A stretch of 64,000 bases of DNA. It comes from Rothia dentocariosa ATCC 17931. GTDB lineage: Bacteria > Actinomycetota > Actinomycetes > Actinomycetales > Micrococcaceae. Numbering within the stretch: the first letter of the stretch is position 1; each line of letters starts with the position of its first letter. Position numbers and translations under genes: made by a program. The stretch lies in assembly GCF_000164695.2 (NCBI RefSeq), contig NC_014643.1, positions 2,170,001 to 2,234,000 of the forward strand. Direction: 5' to 3'. The notes beneath the pieces were generated by a model. That model had not been told where the DNA came from. It ran no database searches and saw nothing but the letters and a program-made list of their open reading frames with translations. Below are positions 16,895-25,988 of this stretch, piece by piece.

Positions 16895-18325
16895 TTAGTA
16901 AGCAAATGCATGCTGGCAGGTGGCCTGATCAGCAGTCTGACCGGCAGCTCCACCCGCGATCTGCGAATCTTGTTTCTCCATCGCATCACCACTGGGGAAA
17001 TCGGTGCCGATGGTAAGCGTTACGCCGGTAACCTGAGCGTTCGGCTCTACCCGCGTGATATTCATCTTTGCAGCAATTTCGCGCGCCTCAGCTTCGTAAC
17101 CCTCGCCATAAGAAATTGTGGTGGTAGAAACAGATTCGGCAGTACTTGCCGGGGTTACACTTGTGTATCCAAGATTACCGATGATACGAGCAAGGGCTGC
17201 AGCACGACCGTCAATGCCCGTAGCGTTATACACGGTGATAGGTATCGACTTATCAAGCTGTGCAGGTGCATTATCGCCTTGCTTAGCTTCTTCAACCTTC
17301 AACGACTTATCATCACGAAGGCGCTGGAACACCGACTGCGCCTCAGAGGTAAGCTGCAGGCGGTTGGGATCTTGGTTCCACGGCTCGGTTGGGATAGTTG
17401 CAAAAACCACCTCGGACAGGTCGATGCCGCCAATGGTCGCACCGATACCGGCAATCTCGTTGGGATTGCCCAGATCATCATCAACCGTGACGTTCTGGGT
17501 GATAGCCTCCGCAATATTCAAAAGTTTATTTGGATTATCGAGTGTTCCCTCTGCCTTGACCTTACGAAGCAGAGCTGACAAGAACCCCTGTTGAGCTTGA
17601 ATACGACCAATATCAGAGCCATCACCAAAGCCGTGGCGTGAACGTAGGAATGCAAGCGCCTGCTCTCCCTCGACCTTCGAGTTGCCAGCGGGTAGATTCA
17701 ATCCGCTGTACTCGTCGTTGACGGGGTTATCTACACAGACTTCGACGCCGCCTACTACGCGAGAGAGTTCTTTAACAGCATTGAAATCTACCAGCATGAA
17801 GTGGTCAATGTGTACGCCCGTGAGTTTGCTGATAGTAGCTGCCGTACATCCCGGACCGCCGCGTGCCAATGATTCATTGATTTGTATATCATCCTCAGCT
17901 TCATAGGCTTTATTAGTCTTGGGGTCGGTGCATTTTGGGATCGAAACCACCAAGTCACGAGGAAAGGACAGCACATTTACGTTCTTACGATCTGCGCTGA
18001 TCTGCAGGAGCATCATCACATCGGAACGAGCTTCTGAGTTGCGGTCATCATCGTTCCCGTAGGCGCCATTATTACCTTTACGGGTATCCGATCCGATAAT
18101 CAGAATGTCGAGTGCACCATTCTCAACTGCACCCGTAAAGTCACTAATATTCAGCGGCTCAGTATGCAAGTTTGCGCGCAGACGTAGCAGAATAGCTCCG
18201 CCGAAGCCCATGAGGACAACCAACATGCAGACGCTCAAGAGCGCAATCCACTTGTTACGCGCCGACTTCATGATGCCGTGGCGCATATGGCGACCACTAC
18301 TCTTCATAGAAGGTGCCTGAGGCAT
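16895..18325 (-). CDS. LCP-family cell-wall polymer ligase (LytR-CpsA-Psr) with LytR_C domain
   Basis: LCP proteins transfer undecaprenyl-linked glycopolymers onto peptidoglycan outside the membrane. The 476-residue protein has a basic cytoplasmic N-terminus and one membrane helix (about 27-48). The LCP catalytic domain (about 75-270) has ILIIGSDTRKG, SDVMMLLQIS, LSFPRDLVVSIP and FLRSRHGFGDGSDIGRI, whose Asp and Arg residues bind the pyrophosphate lipid. A LytR C-terminal domain (about 345-435) follows, then a short tail ending in CQHAFAY. It starts at ATG 18325 after AGAGAG, 30 bases downstream of era. Which polymer it attaches cannot be told from the sequence. Confidence 0.92.
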   Translation of the reverse strand: MPQAPSMKSSGRHMRHGIMKSARNKWIALLSVCMLVVLMGFGGAILLRLRANLHTEPLNISDFTGAVENGALDILIIGSDTRKGNNGAYGNDDDRNSEARSDVMMLLQISADRKNVNVLSFPRDLVVSIPKCTDPKTNKAYEAEDDIQINESLARGGPGCTAATISKLTGVHIDHFMLVDFNAVKELSRVVGGVEVCVDNPVNDEYSGLNLPAGNSKVEGEQALAFLRSRHGFGDGSDIGRIQAQQGFLSALLRKVKAEGTLDNPNKLLNIAEAITQNVTVDDDLGNPNEIAGIGATIGGIDLSEVVFATIPTEPWNQDPNRLQLTSEAQSVFQRLRDDKSLKVEEAKQGDNAPAQLDKSIPITVYNATGIDGRAAALARIIGNLGYTSVTPASTAESVSTTTISYGEGYEAEAREIAAKMNITRVEPNAQVTGVTLTIGTDFPSGDAMEKQDSQIAGGAAGQTADQATCQHAFAY

Positions 18326-18355
18326 ACCAACTCTCTTTCTATGTATCAGGACCGC

Positions 18356-19474
18356 TTAAAAACCTAGACGATTCAGCGCTCGGGGATCAGATTGCCACTC
18401 TTTAGCTACCTTGACATGAATATTGAGGTATACACGAGTGCCTAGCATAGCCTCAATCTGCTCACGCGCTTGTGTACCAATCTTCCGAAGATGAGAACCA
18501 CCCTTGCCGATAATAATGTACTTTTGCGATTCGCGTTCCACAAACAGGTTAACATGTACATCCAGCAAGGGGTTATCTTTTGAACGGCCTTCTCGAAAGT
18601 TCATTTCCTCAACGGTAACGGCAATAGAATGAGGCAGTTCTTCACGCGCGCCTTCTAAGGCGGCCTCACGCACAAATTCTGCGATCATGGTAGCTTCAGG
18701 TTCGTCTGTAAGTTCACCCTCAGGATAGAGTGGAGGTGAAACCGGCATGTAACTTGCTAAAACGTCAGCAACGGCATCGACTTGAAAGTGCTGTACCGCT
18801 GAAACCGGGATAATATCAGCCCAACCACCCTGACCGTCATGGACTGTGGGCTCATAATTTTTACCAGTTCGTCGTTGAGCTGCGGGACCTGAACCTTTGG
18901 CAAAAGGTATATTTTTATTGTCTTTCTTGCTACGCGATACACGATTCTCACGATGCGTAGCCCGGCGGGCTCGATCGGCGCGTTCTGCGCTCATTACCTC
19001 TTCGCCAAGAGCCTGCACCGCTATAAGCTGTTCAGAAAGCTGATCGTTACCGACAGTATCAGATTTTGTGACTATTGCCACGACAGGTTTATTACTTGAA
19101 GCCACCAACTGAGAAGCAATATAACGGTCACCGGGACCAATTTTCTCGTTTGCCGGGATGCAAAACCCCAGGACATCCACTTGAGAAAGAGTGCCCGCAA
19201 CAAGATCATTAAGTCGCTCCCCCAAAAGGGTACGAGGGCGGTGAATACCTGGAGTATCAACAAGGATCAGCTGATAATCGTCTCGATGCACAATACCGCG
19301 AATCGTGTGGCGTGTTGTTTGGGGGCGACTTGATGTAATCGCCACCTTCTGCCCTACCAAAGCATTCGTAAGGGTCGATTTTCCAGCGTTGGGACGCCCC
19401 ACTAAAGATACAAACCCTGCACGATAATGCTCAGGGAAAGCAGGCTGAGCAGAGCCGCCACGTTCGATATCCAT
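18356..19474 (-). CDS. era: GTPase Era, with an internal basic insertion
   Basis: Era is a GTPase that binds 16S rRNA near its 3' end during 30S assembly. The 372-residue protein has G1 GRPNAGKST (about 27-35), G3 DTPG, G4 TKSD and G5 SA in PVSA. A C-terminal KH domain (about 280-372) has the IIGKGGSHLRKIG motif. Between G4 and G5 there are about 50 extra residues (roughly 170-225), rich in Arg, Lys and Glu. This makes it longer than the usual roughly 300. It starts at ATG 19474 behind GAGGAA, downstream of the CBS-domain gene, and its neighbours ybeY and rsmE are also rRNA-maturation genes. Confidence 0.95.
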   Translation of the reverse strand: MDIERGGSAQPAFPEHYRAGFVSLVGRPNAGKSTLTNALVGQKVAITSSRPQTTRHTIRGIVHRDDYQLILVDTPGIHRPRTLLGERLNDLVAGTLSQVDVLGFCIPANEKIGPGDRYIASQLVASSNKPVVAIVTKSDTVGNDQLSEQLIAVQALGEEVMSAERADRARRATHRENRVSRSKKDNKNIPFAKGSGPAAQRRTGKNYEPTVHDGQGGWADIIPVSAVQHFQVDAVADVLASYMPVSPPLYPEGELTDEPEATMIAEFVREAALEGAREELPHSIAVTVEEMNFREGRSKDNPLLDVHVNLFVERESQKYIIIGKGGSHLRKIGTQAREQIEAMLGTRVYLNIHVKVAKEWQSDPRALNRLGF

Positions 19475-19512
19475 GATTCCTCGTTTCTGATGAAATGCTA
19501 AGCGTATAAAAA

Positions 19513-20880
19513 TTAGTTGAATGTTTGCTGAGAAGAAGATGAATCTAGCGGCGTATTGAAGCCTGTGCCCTCCGGTGAGTTTGATTCTTCTCCTAAGTGA
19601 GGCTGCGATTCTTGACGGTACACTCGTAACATATCAACTTGATGGCGCCGCCCGCTGCTACCAATGGCACGAATGGTAATACCCTCAACCGTGACTTCAG
19701 ACCCCACGATAGGTACTTTTCCTAGGTGCTTCGCTAACAAACCACCTACGGTATCTACATCTTCATCGTCAAGGTCAATCCCAAAAATTTCTCCAAGATC
19801 TTCAATGCTTAGGCGCGCCGAAACTTTGAAGCTTCCATCTTCCTGAAGGGAATACTCAGGTTTCTCGTTGTCATATTCGTCCGAAATATCGCCAACGAGC
19901 TCTTCGATAAGGTCCTCAAGCGTGACCATACCGGCGGTACCGCCATACTCATCAACAACGACGGCAACGTGCGTTGATTCCCGTTGCATTTGTCGCAAAA
20001 GATCCATAACTTTTTTCGATTCAGGCTCAAAACGCGCCTCACGCATAAGAGAGATAATGCTAGGCTCTGGAGCATCACCGCGGCTATAGGCAAGATGAGC
20101 CTGCATGCAGTCCTTGAGATATAGGATGCCAAGCACATCGTCGTTTGATTCTCCAATCACCGGCATACGCGAATATCCCGAACGCAGAAAAAGGCTAAGC
20201 GCGTTCTCAATACTCTCATTAGCCTCAACAGTCAACATATCTGTGCGCGGCACCATAATAGAGCGGATGCGCGTATCATCAAGCTCGAAAACCGACTGAA
20301 CAATCTGTGCCTCATCATCTTCAATAGTCTCAGCATCAGAGGCACGATCCAGGAACTCGCGAAGCTCATCTTCGGCAAAAACACCGGCAGGACCATCTAA
20401 AACACGCTGTGGTGCTGCCTTATGTACAAGTGCATCAAGAAAAGACGACAACCACCCGAGAGTAATCGCGGTGAAATGCACAGGAGCAGCAAGACCTTTT
20501 AACATCACAACCGCGCGGTTTCGGCCTAAAGCCCGGGCCAACACCGTAAGCAGCGGATATCCCACTAACGCGACACATGCCAGAGTAATAAGCCCAGCCA
20601 GCCAGTGATGCTCGACTATGCTAAGGATAGCGACCATAAAGGCAAGAGTAGCCACCCCGGTCGTAAGAACCCGCGCCAGCCGCAAGGGATGCGTATACCG
20701 CTCGTCATTTCCGGTACTTGCTTCGGTCAAAACCCGCGCAAAAACACTATGTGGGTGTTCTTGCGCGACTTCCTCTGCCTCAGTGCGCGGTAAATAGACA
20801 AAGGCGGTTTCCGCAACAGTGATTGTAAACGCTAAAACCGTTGCGATTAGAGCAAGGATAAAGAGTAATAGCCCGGCCAT
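19513..20880 (-). CDS. CNNM/CorC-family membrane protein with CBS pair
   Basis: The 455-residue product has an N-terminal transmembrane DUF21/CNNM domain (about 1-190, three to four helices). A CBS pair follows (about 205-325), with IMVPRTDMLTVEANE and VDEYGGTAGMVTLEDL. The C-terminal CorC_HlyC domain (about 345-425) has VSARLSIEDLGEIFGI. Older annotations call this family hemolysin C. The better-supported role of relatives is Mg or other divalent-cation transport and homeostasis, but the substrate here is not shown. The tail is Ser/Gln-rich. It starts at 20880 after AGGGG, 8 bases beyond ybeY, inside the hrcA-era operon. Confidence 0.9.
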   Translation of the reverse strand: MAGLLLFILALIATVLAFTITVAETAFVYLPRTEAEEVAQEHPHSVFARVLTEASTGNDERYTHPLRLARVLTTGVATLAFMVAILSIVEHHWLAGLITLACVALVGYPLLTVLARALGRNRAVVMLKGLAAPVHFTAITLGWLSSFLDALVHKAAPQRVLDGPAGVFAEDELREFLDRASDAETIEDDEAQIVQSVFELDDTRIRSIMVPRTDMLTVEANESIENALSLFLRSGYSRMPVIGESNDDVLGILYLKDCMQAHLAYSRGDAPEPSIISLMREARFEPESKKVMDLLRQMQRESTHVAVVVDEYGGTAGMVTLEDLIEELVGDISDEYDNEKPEYSLQEDGSFKVSARLSIEDLGEIFGIDLDDEDVDTVGGLLAKHLGKVPIVGSEVTVEGITIRAIGSSGRRHQVDMLRVYRQESQPHLGEESNSPEGTGFNTPLDSSSSQQTFN

Positions 20881-20888
20881 AAATACCC

Positions 20889-21410
20889 CTAATGTCGGGT
20901 CTCGACGGGGGCAGCACGTCCCAAGAAGCCTTCAAGCAAAGAGCGTTGAAGCCCAAACATTTCAGCTTCTTCCTGTGCAGTCCCATGATCATACCCCAAA
21001 CAATGGAGAATCCCATGCGTTGTCAGCAGACATAGCTCATCAAGCGTGGAATGCCCGGCGTCAGCACCCTGACGAGCCGCAACGGGCGGGCAGAGCACAA
21101 TATCGCCCAGCATACCCTGGGCAAGCTCATCTTCAGTGCCGGGAACAAGCTCATCCATTGGAAAGCTCATGACATCGGTTGCCCCAGGTAAGTCCATCCA
21201 TTCCAGATGAATCTTCTCCATCTGCTTCTCCCCAACAACGGCGATAGAGAGATAAGTATCTTTGCTTATGAAAAGCTTCGCGAAGATGTAATCCACCAGA
21301 TTGCTGAGAACTTCGGTATCTACTGACGCAAAAGCATCATGAATAAGCTGAGTCGTGACGTTACCAGGCTTCTCATTAGGGTCCTCAACATGAAAATCAA
21401 GTACAGCCAC
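20889..21410 (-). CDS. ybeY: Endoribonuclease YbeY
   Basis: YbeY is a zinc metalloprotein required for 16S rRNA 3' end maturation and ribosome quality control. The 173-residue product has the UPF0054 signature HGILHCLGYDHG (about 133-144), whose three His residues bind zinc. The start is GTG 21410 and shares one base with the phoH stop (TAGTG), so translation is probably coupled. The phoH-ybeY-CBS-era order is conserved across many bacteria. Confidence 0.96.
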   Translation of the reverse strand: MAVLDFHVEDPNEKPGNVTTQLIHDAFASVDTEVLSNLVDYIFAKLFISKDTYLSIAVVGEKQMEKIHLEWMDLPGATDVMSFPMDELVPGTEDELAQGMLGDIVLCPPVAARQGADAGHSTLDELCLLTTHGILHCLGYDHGTAQEEAEMFGLQRSLLEGFLGRAAPVETRH

Positions 21411-22525
21411 TAGCGTTGTCCACCCTTCTGCTGTGACTGGTTCTCCCCAGACTCACCACCGTTAATTCCGGCTCGATCCAAAAGTTTCTCAGCCGCAGCT
21501 TCAATCGTGGCGCGCTTAACTTTACGATTACGTTTACGTTCCATAGCCTTTTGATCTTCGCCCCACTGATCGTACGCGGAGACAATGTTAGACACTAGAC
21601 TATGGCGCACAACATCAGAGGAATCCAGGGTGCTAAAAACAATGTCATCAACCCCGGTCAAAATATTACGCACCTGTTTAAGCCCCGAAGCTTGGCCACC
21701 CGGCAAATCAACCTGTGTAATATCGCCGGTGATTACCATCTTGGAGCCAAAACCTAAACGAGTCAGGAACATCTTCATCTGTTCAGCCGTCGTGTTCTGT
21801 GCTTCATCAAGGATGACGAAAGCGTCATTCAATGTACGCCCGCGCATATATGCGAGGGGGGCAACCTCAATTGTTCCTGCCTCCATAAGCTTAGGGATAG
21901 CCTCCGGTTCAAGCATGTCGTGTAGAGCATCATAGAGAGGACGCAAGTAAGGGTCAATCTTATCGTTGAGAGTTCCCGGTAAAAAGCCTAGACGCTCGCC
22001 TGCTTCTACTGCGGGGCGAGTTAAGACAATTCGGTTAACCTCGCGGCTTTGTAGGGCTTGCACTGCTTTTGCCATAGCTAAATATGTTTTACCGGTACCA
22101 GCGGGACCAATGCCGAAGACAACAGTATTTGCGTCAATAGCATCCACATATTTTTTCTGGTTTACCGTCTTCGGGCGAATCGTCGTACCGCGTGTTGAAA
22201 GAATACTCGCTGAGAGCGTATGTGCCGGATTTGAAAGTTCATCACCGAGCATACCCATCAGACGATGGATAACTTGTACTGTAATCTGTGTACCGTGACT
22301 AGCGAGTACACGAAGTTCATTGAGAAGCTTCGCAACCGTGGTAACAGACACGGACGGACCGGAAATAAGAAGATCAAGATCCTTGGGACGAATTGAAATA
22401 TTGTCAAAATAGTCCTCAACAATAGTGAGATGCGCGTCTTGAGGGCCAAGAACCGCTATCATCTCTGCGGCGCTTTTGAAAGATACGGTACGTGCCGTTG
22501 AGAGGGGTCGTGAGGTAGTCGTCAA
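21410..22525 (-). CDS. phoH: PhoH-family ATPase (PhoH-like, YbeZ type)
   Basis: This cytoplasmic P-loop NTPase works with YbeY in RNA metabolism in related bacteria. The 371-residue protein has an N-terminal KH-like region (about 35-110). The PhoH core (about 120-330) has Walker A GIGPAGTGKTYLA, Walker B FVILDEAQN and the TGDITQVDLP motif. The C-terminus is basic with Gln and Gly. The start appears to be TTG preceded by AAGGAG. It lies between rsmE and ybeY. Confidence 0.94.
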   Translation of the reverse strand: MTTTSRPLSTARTVSFKSAAEMIAVLGPQDAHLTIVEDYFDNISIRPKDLDLLISGPSVSVTTVAKLLNELRVLASHGTQITVQVIHRLMGMLGDELSNPAHTLSASILSTRGTTIRPKTVNQKKYVDAIDANTVVFGIGPAGTGKTYLAMAKAVQALQSREVNRIVLTRPAVEAGERLGFLPGTLNDKIDPYLRPLYDALHDMLEPEAIPKLMEAGTIEVAPLAYMRGRTLNDAFVILDEAQNTTAEQMKMFLTRLGFGSKMVITGDITQVDLPGGQASGLKQVRNILTGVDDIVFSTLDSSDVVRHSLVSNIVSAYDQWGEDQKAMERKRNRKVKRATIEAAAEKLLDRAGINGGESGENQSQQKGGQR

Positions 22526-22571
22526 AAGTAAGCTCCTTGGCTTGTTGGTTCTTAAATAAGTGTAACGTTAC

Positions 22572-23339
22572 TTACCAGCGTCCCAACACTACGTTGATAG
22601 TGCACAGTGCTGCGGCACCAGCGGTGGAGGCTCGCAGAATTTCAGTTCCTAACAGTGCCTTGTGCGCACCCGCCCGCGTGAAAAGTTCGATTTCCCGCTC
22701 GGTGATGCCTCCTTCAGGTCCTACAAGAATATAAATTCTGGTGGGATTATCAGGGCTGTACCCAATCTTTCGCAGATATTCGCTTAAGGGTTCAGTGGCC
22801 TGTTCATGCAGAATGTAGACATACGCTCCCTGATCCGTGAGCTCGCGTATGTGTTCTGCGAGTTCCTGCGAAGAATACAGCTCTTCCACGGTAGGAATGA
22901 GCGCTCGACGCGATTGCTTAGCGGCGGCAGAGACAGTATTTTGCCACTTTTGGTGAGCTTTAGTAGCGCGTTCCCCTTTCCACCGCACGATAGAGCGATC
23001 GGCACTCCACGGGATAACGCTCCGAATTCCAAGTTCGGTGCCGGTCTCAATTGCCAATATGTCTCGGTTATCTTTGGCGAGTGCCTGCACAAGGGAAACT
23101 GAGAGGCTGTTATCGTCCTTATCTAGGTTTTGGACTGTAACTTCAAGTCCTTTAGAGGAAATCGCTGAAACAATACCGTGGATACGATGCCCTTGGCCGT
23201 CTGCAAGGTCAAGGTTCTCCCCTATAGCTAAGCGTTTCACCTTGGCGTGATGCGCTTCCGGGCCAGTTAGAGTAAATGTACTCCCTGCCGTGCAGCTGGC
23301 TAGCTCTTTGGCGGTAATGTAGAAAATGGGGGCGCTCAT
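22572..23339 (-). CDS. rsmE: 16S rRNA (uracil-1498-N3)-methyltransferase RsmE
   Basis: RsmE methylates U1498 of 16S rRNA in the 30S subunit. The 255-residue protein has an N-terminal PUA-like domain (about 15-75) and a SPOUT methyltransferase domain. Its knot motifs are LVGPEGGITEREIELF and LGTEILRASTAGAAALCTI. ATG 23339 is preferred because AAGGA lies 4 nt upstream. A longer frame from 23375 would start inside a hairpin arm and has no ribosome-binding site. The dnaJ-rsmE order is widespread in actinobacteria and firmicutes. Confidence 0.93.
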   Translation of the reverse strand: MSAPIFYITAKELASCTAGSTFTLTGPEAHHAKVKRLAIGENLDLADGQGHRIHGIVSAISSKGLEVTVQNLDKDDNSLSVSLVQALAKDNRDILAIETGTELGIRSVIPWSADRSIVRWKGERATKAHQKWQNTVSAAAKQSRRALIPTVEELYSSQELAEHIRELTDQGAYVYILHEQATEPLSEYLRKIGYSPDNPTRIYILVGPEGGITEREIELFTRAGAHKALLGTEILRASTAGAAALCTINVVLGRW

Positions 23340-23356
23340 AAGATCCTTGATAAAGC

Positions 23357-23412
23357 TGTATCCGAAGTGTTTCATCTTACCGTACTAGGATTTTCAGAAC
23401 ACTTCGGATACA
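23357..23412 (-). other. 15-bp stem-loop in the dnaJ-rsmE spacer
   Basis: Perfect 15-base arms (23357-23371 and 23398-23412) enclose a 26-base loop and end 8 bases before the rsmE ribosome-binding site. There is no U run, so it looks more like an mRNA processing or stability element, or a partial terminator, than a simple intrinsic terminator. Confidence 0.6.
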
Positions 23413-23423
23413 AAGAATGTTGT

Positions 23424-24560
23424 CTATTTAAATTGGTCTTTGAGTCGCGAAAAAAGACCATGTTTTTGTTTGACGTGGGTGCCTTCGTGCAAGTCTTCTC
23501 CACGAAGTTCAGCGAATTTTTGGAGCAACTCACGTTGTTCGGAGTTTACATTGGTCGGTGTTGTGACCTGAATACGTACCTGTAGGTCTCCGCGTTTATC
23601 GGAGTGAAGGCGGGTAACACCTAAGCCGTTCAAAGTTACGATGTCGCCGCTTTGTGCGCCTTCAGGGATGGTGATCTCTTGAACCCCATCGAAGGTTTCT
23701 AAGGGTACGGTGGTTCCTAAAACGGCTGCGACCATAGGAATATTCACCGTTGTAGTGAGATTATCACCATCGCGAACAAAGTATTTATCGCGCTTAACGT
23801 TGAGATCAATATAAAGATCGCCATTGGGACCACCATTGAGTCCAGCTTCGCCTTTACCTCGCAGACGTATGCGGGCTCCGTCATTAACACCGGCGGGAAC
23901 GGTGAAGGTCAGCGGGAGTTTTTCGCCCACACGGCCCTGTCCGTGGCATTCTGGGCAGCGGTGTTTGATGACGGTGCCATATCCCTGACAGCTGGGGCAC
24001 TCTACCTGCTGCATGACGGTTCCTAGGATGGATTGAACACGGCGCTGCATGAATCCCTGGCCATGACAGGTCTCACAGGTTTCGGGGTGGGTTCCGGGAG
24101 CTGTTCCTTCACCTTCACAGGATTTACAAGTGACGGCCGTGTTAAGCTCTACAGTCTTTTCGACGCCAAAAACTGCGTCTTTGAGGGATATTGAGACGTT
24201 GATAAGTGCGTCTTGTCCCTGGCGTACGCGGGACGCGGGACCGCTTTGTCCACCGCCTCCGGTAAACATATCGAAAAGATCTTGGAACCCGAAACTTCCT
24301 GAGCCGAAGCCGCCAAATCCTCCTGCGCCTCCGGGGAATCCTGCACGACCCTGTTCGTCGCCGGTAGCGTCGTAATTACGGCGTTTCTCGTTATCTGAGA
24401 GTACTTCATAGGCGAGGGTTACACGTTTGAACTCCTCGGCTGCCTCTTCGGATGGGTTAACATCGGGGTGCAGTTGACGCGCCTTTTTACGGTACGCTTT
24501 TTTAATCTCTTCGGGGCTTGCGTCCTTTGAGACTCCAAGAGTTGAGTAGTGATCGCTCAC
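23424..24560 (-). CDS. dnaJ: Chaperone DnaJ (Hsp40)
   Basis: DnaJ stimulates the ATPase of DnaK and delivers unfolded clients. The 378-residue protein has the full type I layout. The J domain (1-68) has the HPD triad in [10 protein letters not shown] Gly/Phe-rich linker (about 72-110) follows. Four CxxCxGxG zinc repeats lie at about 145-210 ([32 protein letters not shown]), ahead of the C-terminal substrate domains. The start is GTG 24560. It follows hrcA in the same direction, so it is likely controlled by HrcA through the CIRCE element. No dnaK or grpE is nearby, making this the hrcA-linked DnaJ (DnaJ2 type) of actinobacteria. Confidence 0.97.
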   Translation of the reverse strand: MSDHYSTLGVSKDASPEEIKKAYRKKARQLHPDVNPSEEAAEEFKRVTLAYEVLSDNEKRRNYDATGDEQGRAGFPGGAGGFGGFGSGSFGFQDLFDMFTGGGGQSGPASRVRQGQDALINVSISLKDAVFGVEKTVELNTAVTCKSCEGEGTAPGTHPETCETCHGQGFMQRRVQSILGTVMQQVECPSCQGYGTVIKHRCPECHGQGRVGEKLPLTFTVPAGVNDGARIRLRGKGEAGLNGGPNGDLYIDLNVKRDKYFVRDGDNLTTTVNIPMVAAVLGTTVPLETFDGVQEITIPEGAQSGDIVTLNGLGVTRLHSDKRGDLQVRIQVTTPTNVNSEQRELLQKFAELRGEDLHEGTHVKQKHGLFSRLKDQFK

Positions 24561-24657
24561 GTGTTTCTTCTATCCTTTTCGTACCGGAGTGCTCCGGGTA
24601 TGGTGTCAATATAAAATCTGTAAATTTGTTGGGCTCTGAGGAGTTACCCGCTTGATG

Positions 24658-25758
24658 TCATGATGCTCGTGTGCCTAAGACATGACCTAGATAGCGAGCT
24701 ACCGCGTTCACCGCCGCAATGTTACCACGGTAATCCATGCGGACTGGACCCACCACGCCAAGTTTTGCCGTATGCTTCCCCAAGGCGCCTTCATTGTCTG
24801 GTAAATGTTGTTTGCCGTATGAAACTACAACGGGTGAATCGTATTCACCAGTGACAATAGAAGCTCCTTGAAGCGCTTGCTCCGTATTCTCGTGACCGAT
24901 CCTTACACTGTACCCGGCTTCTTGAACCGATGCGTGAGACAGCACGCGAAGCAGCGTAACCTGTTCCTCGAGCGCATCCAAAATGGGAGCTATGCTCGCC
25001 GAGAAGTCGTCGTGACTTCGTGCTAGGTTTGAGGTACCAGAGATCGCGAAGCGAATATCTCGTTCAAAATAAGGCTGTGCTCGCAGATGATCCACGATAG
25101 CTTCGGCGAGCTCCGGAGAGCGGCCTCGCAACGCTGGATGATGCGCTTCTGGCAGCAATGCACTTATGTTTTCGAAAGGTAAACCCTGAAGCATTTTAAG
25201 CAGGTTCTCTTTAATCGCTGCAAGAGCTGACACAGTTTCATCATGCGCTAAGGCTGTAGTCTCTGGCAGTATCACGGTAACCCGGTGGATTGTGCCAAGA
25301 TCACTGATAAGCAATGCTAAGAGCGTGCGTGAATCTAGGGGTACGAACTCAAGATGCAAGAGAGTTCCAGCGTTACGTGTTGGGTACTGGATAAGCGCCA
25401 CCTGATGCGTGAGATGGGCAAGTGTTCGGGTGGCGGCTTCAATCATGTCTTCTACGCTGTGTGCGCTTTCAAGAATTTGCCGTAACGCCGAAACTTGGGT
25501 TGCAGAGAGAGCACGCGGCGCGGCTAGAGCATCGACGAAGAACCTGTATCCCTGTTCTGTAGGAATACGCCCAGCGCTGGCGTGCGGTGCGCTCAAAAGT
25601 CCCTGTTCTTCTAAAGCTGCCATATCATTGCGTATCGTGGCACTGGATACTTGAAGATGGTGGCGCTGTGCCAGCGTCTTTGAACCTATGGGTTCGCCTG
25701 TGCGCACGTAGTCTTCAACGATTGCCTGCAATATGCGCATACGGCGTTCGTGTGACAT
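24658..25758 (-). CDS. hrcA: Heat-inducible transcriptional repressor HrcA
   Basis: HrcA represses heat-shock genes by binding CIRCE operators. The 366-residue protein has an N-terminal winged helix (about 1-75), with ILQAIVEDYVRTGEPIGSK and SSATIRNDMAALEEQGLL. The HrcA effector domain follows. Its C-terminal region has the usual GPVRMDYRGNIAAVNAVARYLG. It starts at ATG 25758. A CIRCE-like inverted repeat 50 bases upstream indicates autoregulation together with dnaJ. Confidence 0.97.
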   Translation of the reverse strand: MSHERRMRILQAIVEDYVRTGEPIGSKTLAQRHHLQVSSATIRNDMAALEEQGLLSAPHASAGRIPTEQGYRFFVDALAAPRALSATQVSALRQILESAHSVEDMIEAATRTLAHLTHQVALIQYPTRNAGTLLHLEFVPLDSRTLLALLISDLGTIHRVTVILPETTALAHDETVSALAAIKENLLKMLQGLPFENISALLPEAHHPALRGRSPELAEAIVDHLRAQPYFERDIRFAISGTSNLARSHDDFSASIAPILDALEEQVTLLRVLSHASVQEAGYSVRIGHENTEQALQGASIVTGEYDSPVVVSYGKQHLPDNEGALGKHTAKLGVVGPVRMDYRGNIAAVNAVARYLGHVLGTRAS

Positions 25759-25807
25759 GGTACTCCTTGCGACCCTATCGGTGGTTAATAATCTGGAAAA
25801 GCATAAT

Positions 25808-25834
25808 CTGGCACTCTTGTTGAGAGAGTGCTAA
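25808..25834 (-). promoter_or_regulatory. CIRCE operator upstream of hrcA
   Basis: On the plus strand the site reads CTGGCACTC, nine bases, GAGTGCTAA. The CIRCE consensus is TTAGCACTC-N9-GAGTGCTAA, so only two positions of one arm differ. It lies about 12 bases downstream of a TATGAT -10-like box (plus-strand 25846-25851), where bound HrcA would block initiation. Confidence 0.92.
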
Positions 25835-25845
25835 AAACTACTTTT

Positions 25846-25851
25846 ATCATA
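25846..25851 (-). promoter_or_regulatory. Candidate hrcA -10 box
   Basis: The minus strand reads TATGAT just upstream of the CIRCE operator, 95 bases before the hrcA start. No convincing -35 box is found. Confidence 0.4.
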
Positions 25852-25988
25852 GCCGGGTAACCCCTAGCGGTACTAGTCTTTCGCCAGAAGCGAGTTATCA
25901 ATACTTTAGAATTGGATGGGTTCTGCCAAAAGCTAACCTGCGGAAACCAGGCAATATCCGTGGTGCCGTTGTACGAAGGATGCAAGAT

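Noticed and set aside
16910..17578. 222-codon plus-strand open frame
   Set aside because: Antisense to the LCP gene, with no recognisable domain and no promoter or ribosome-binding site.
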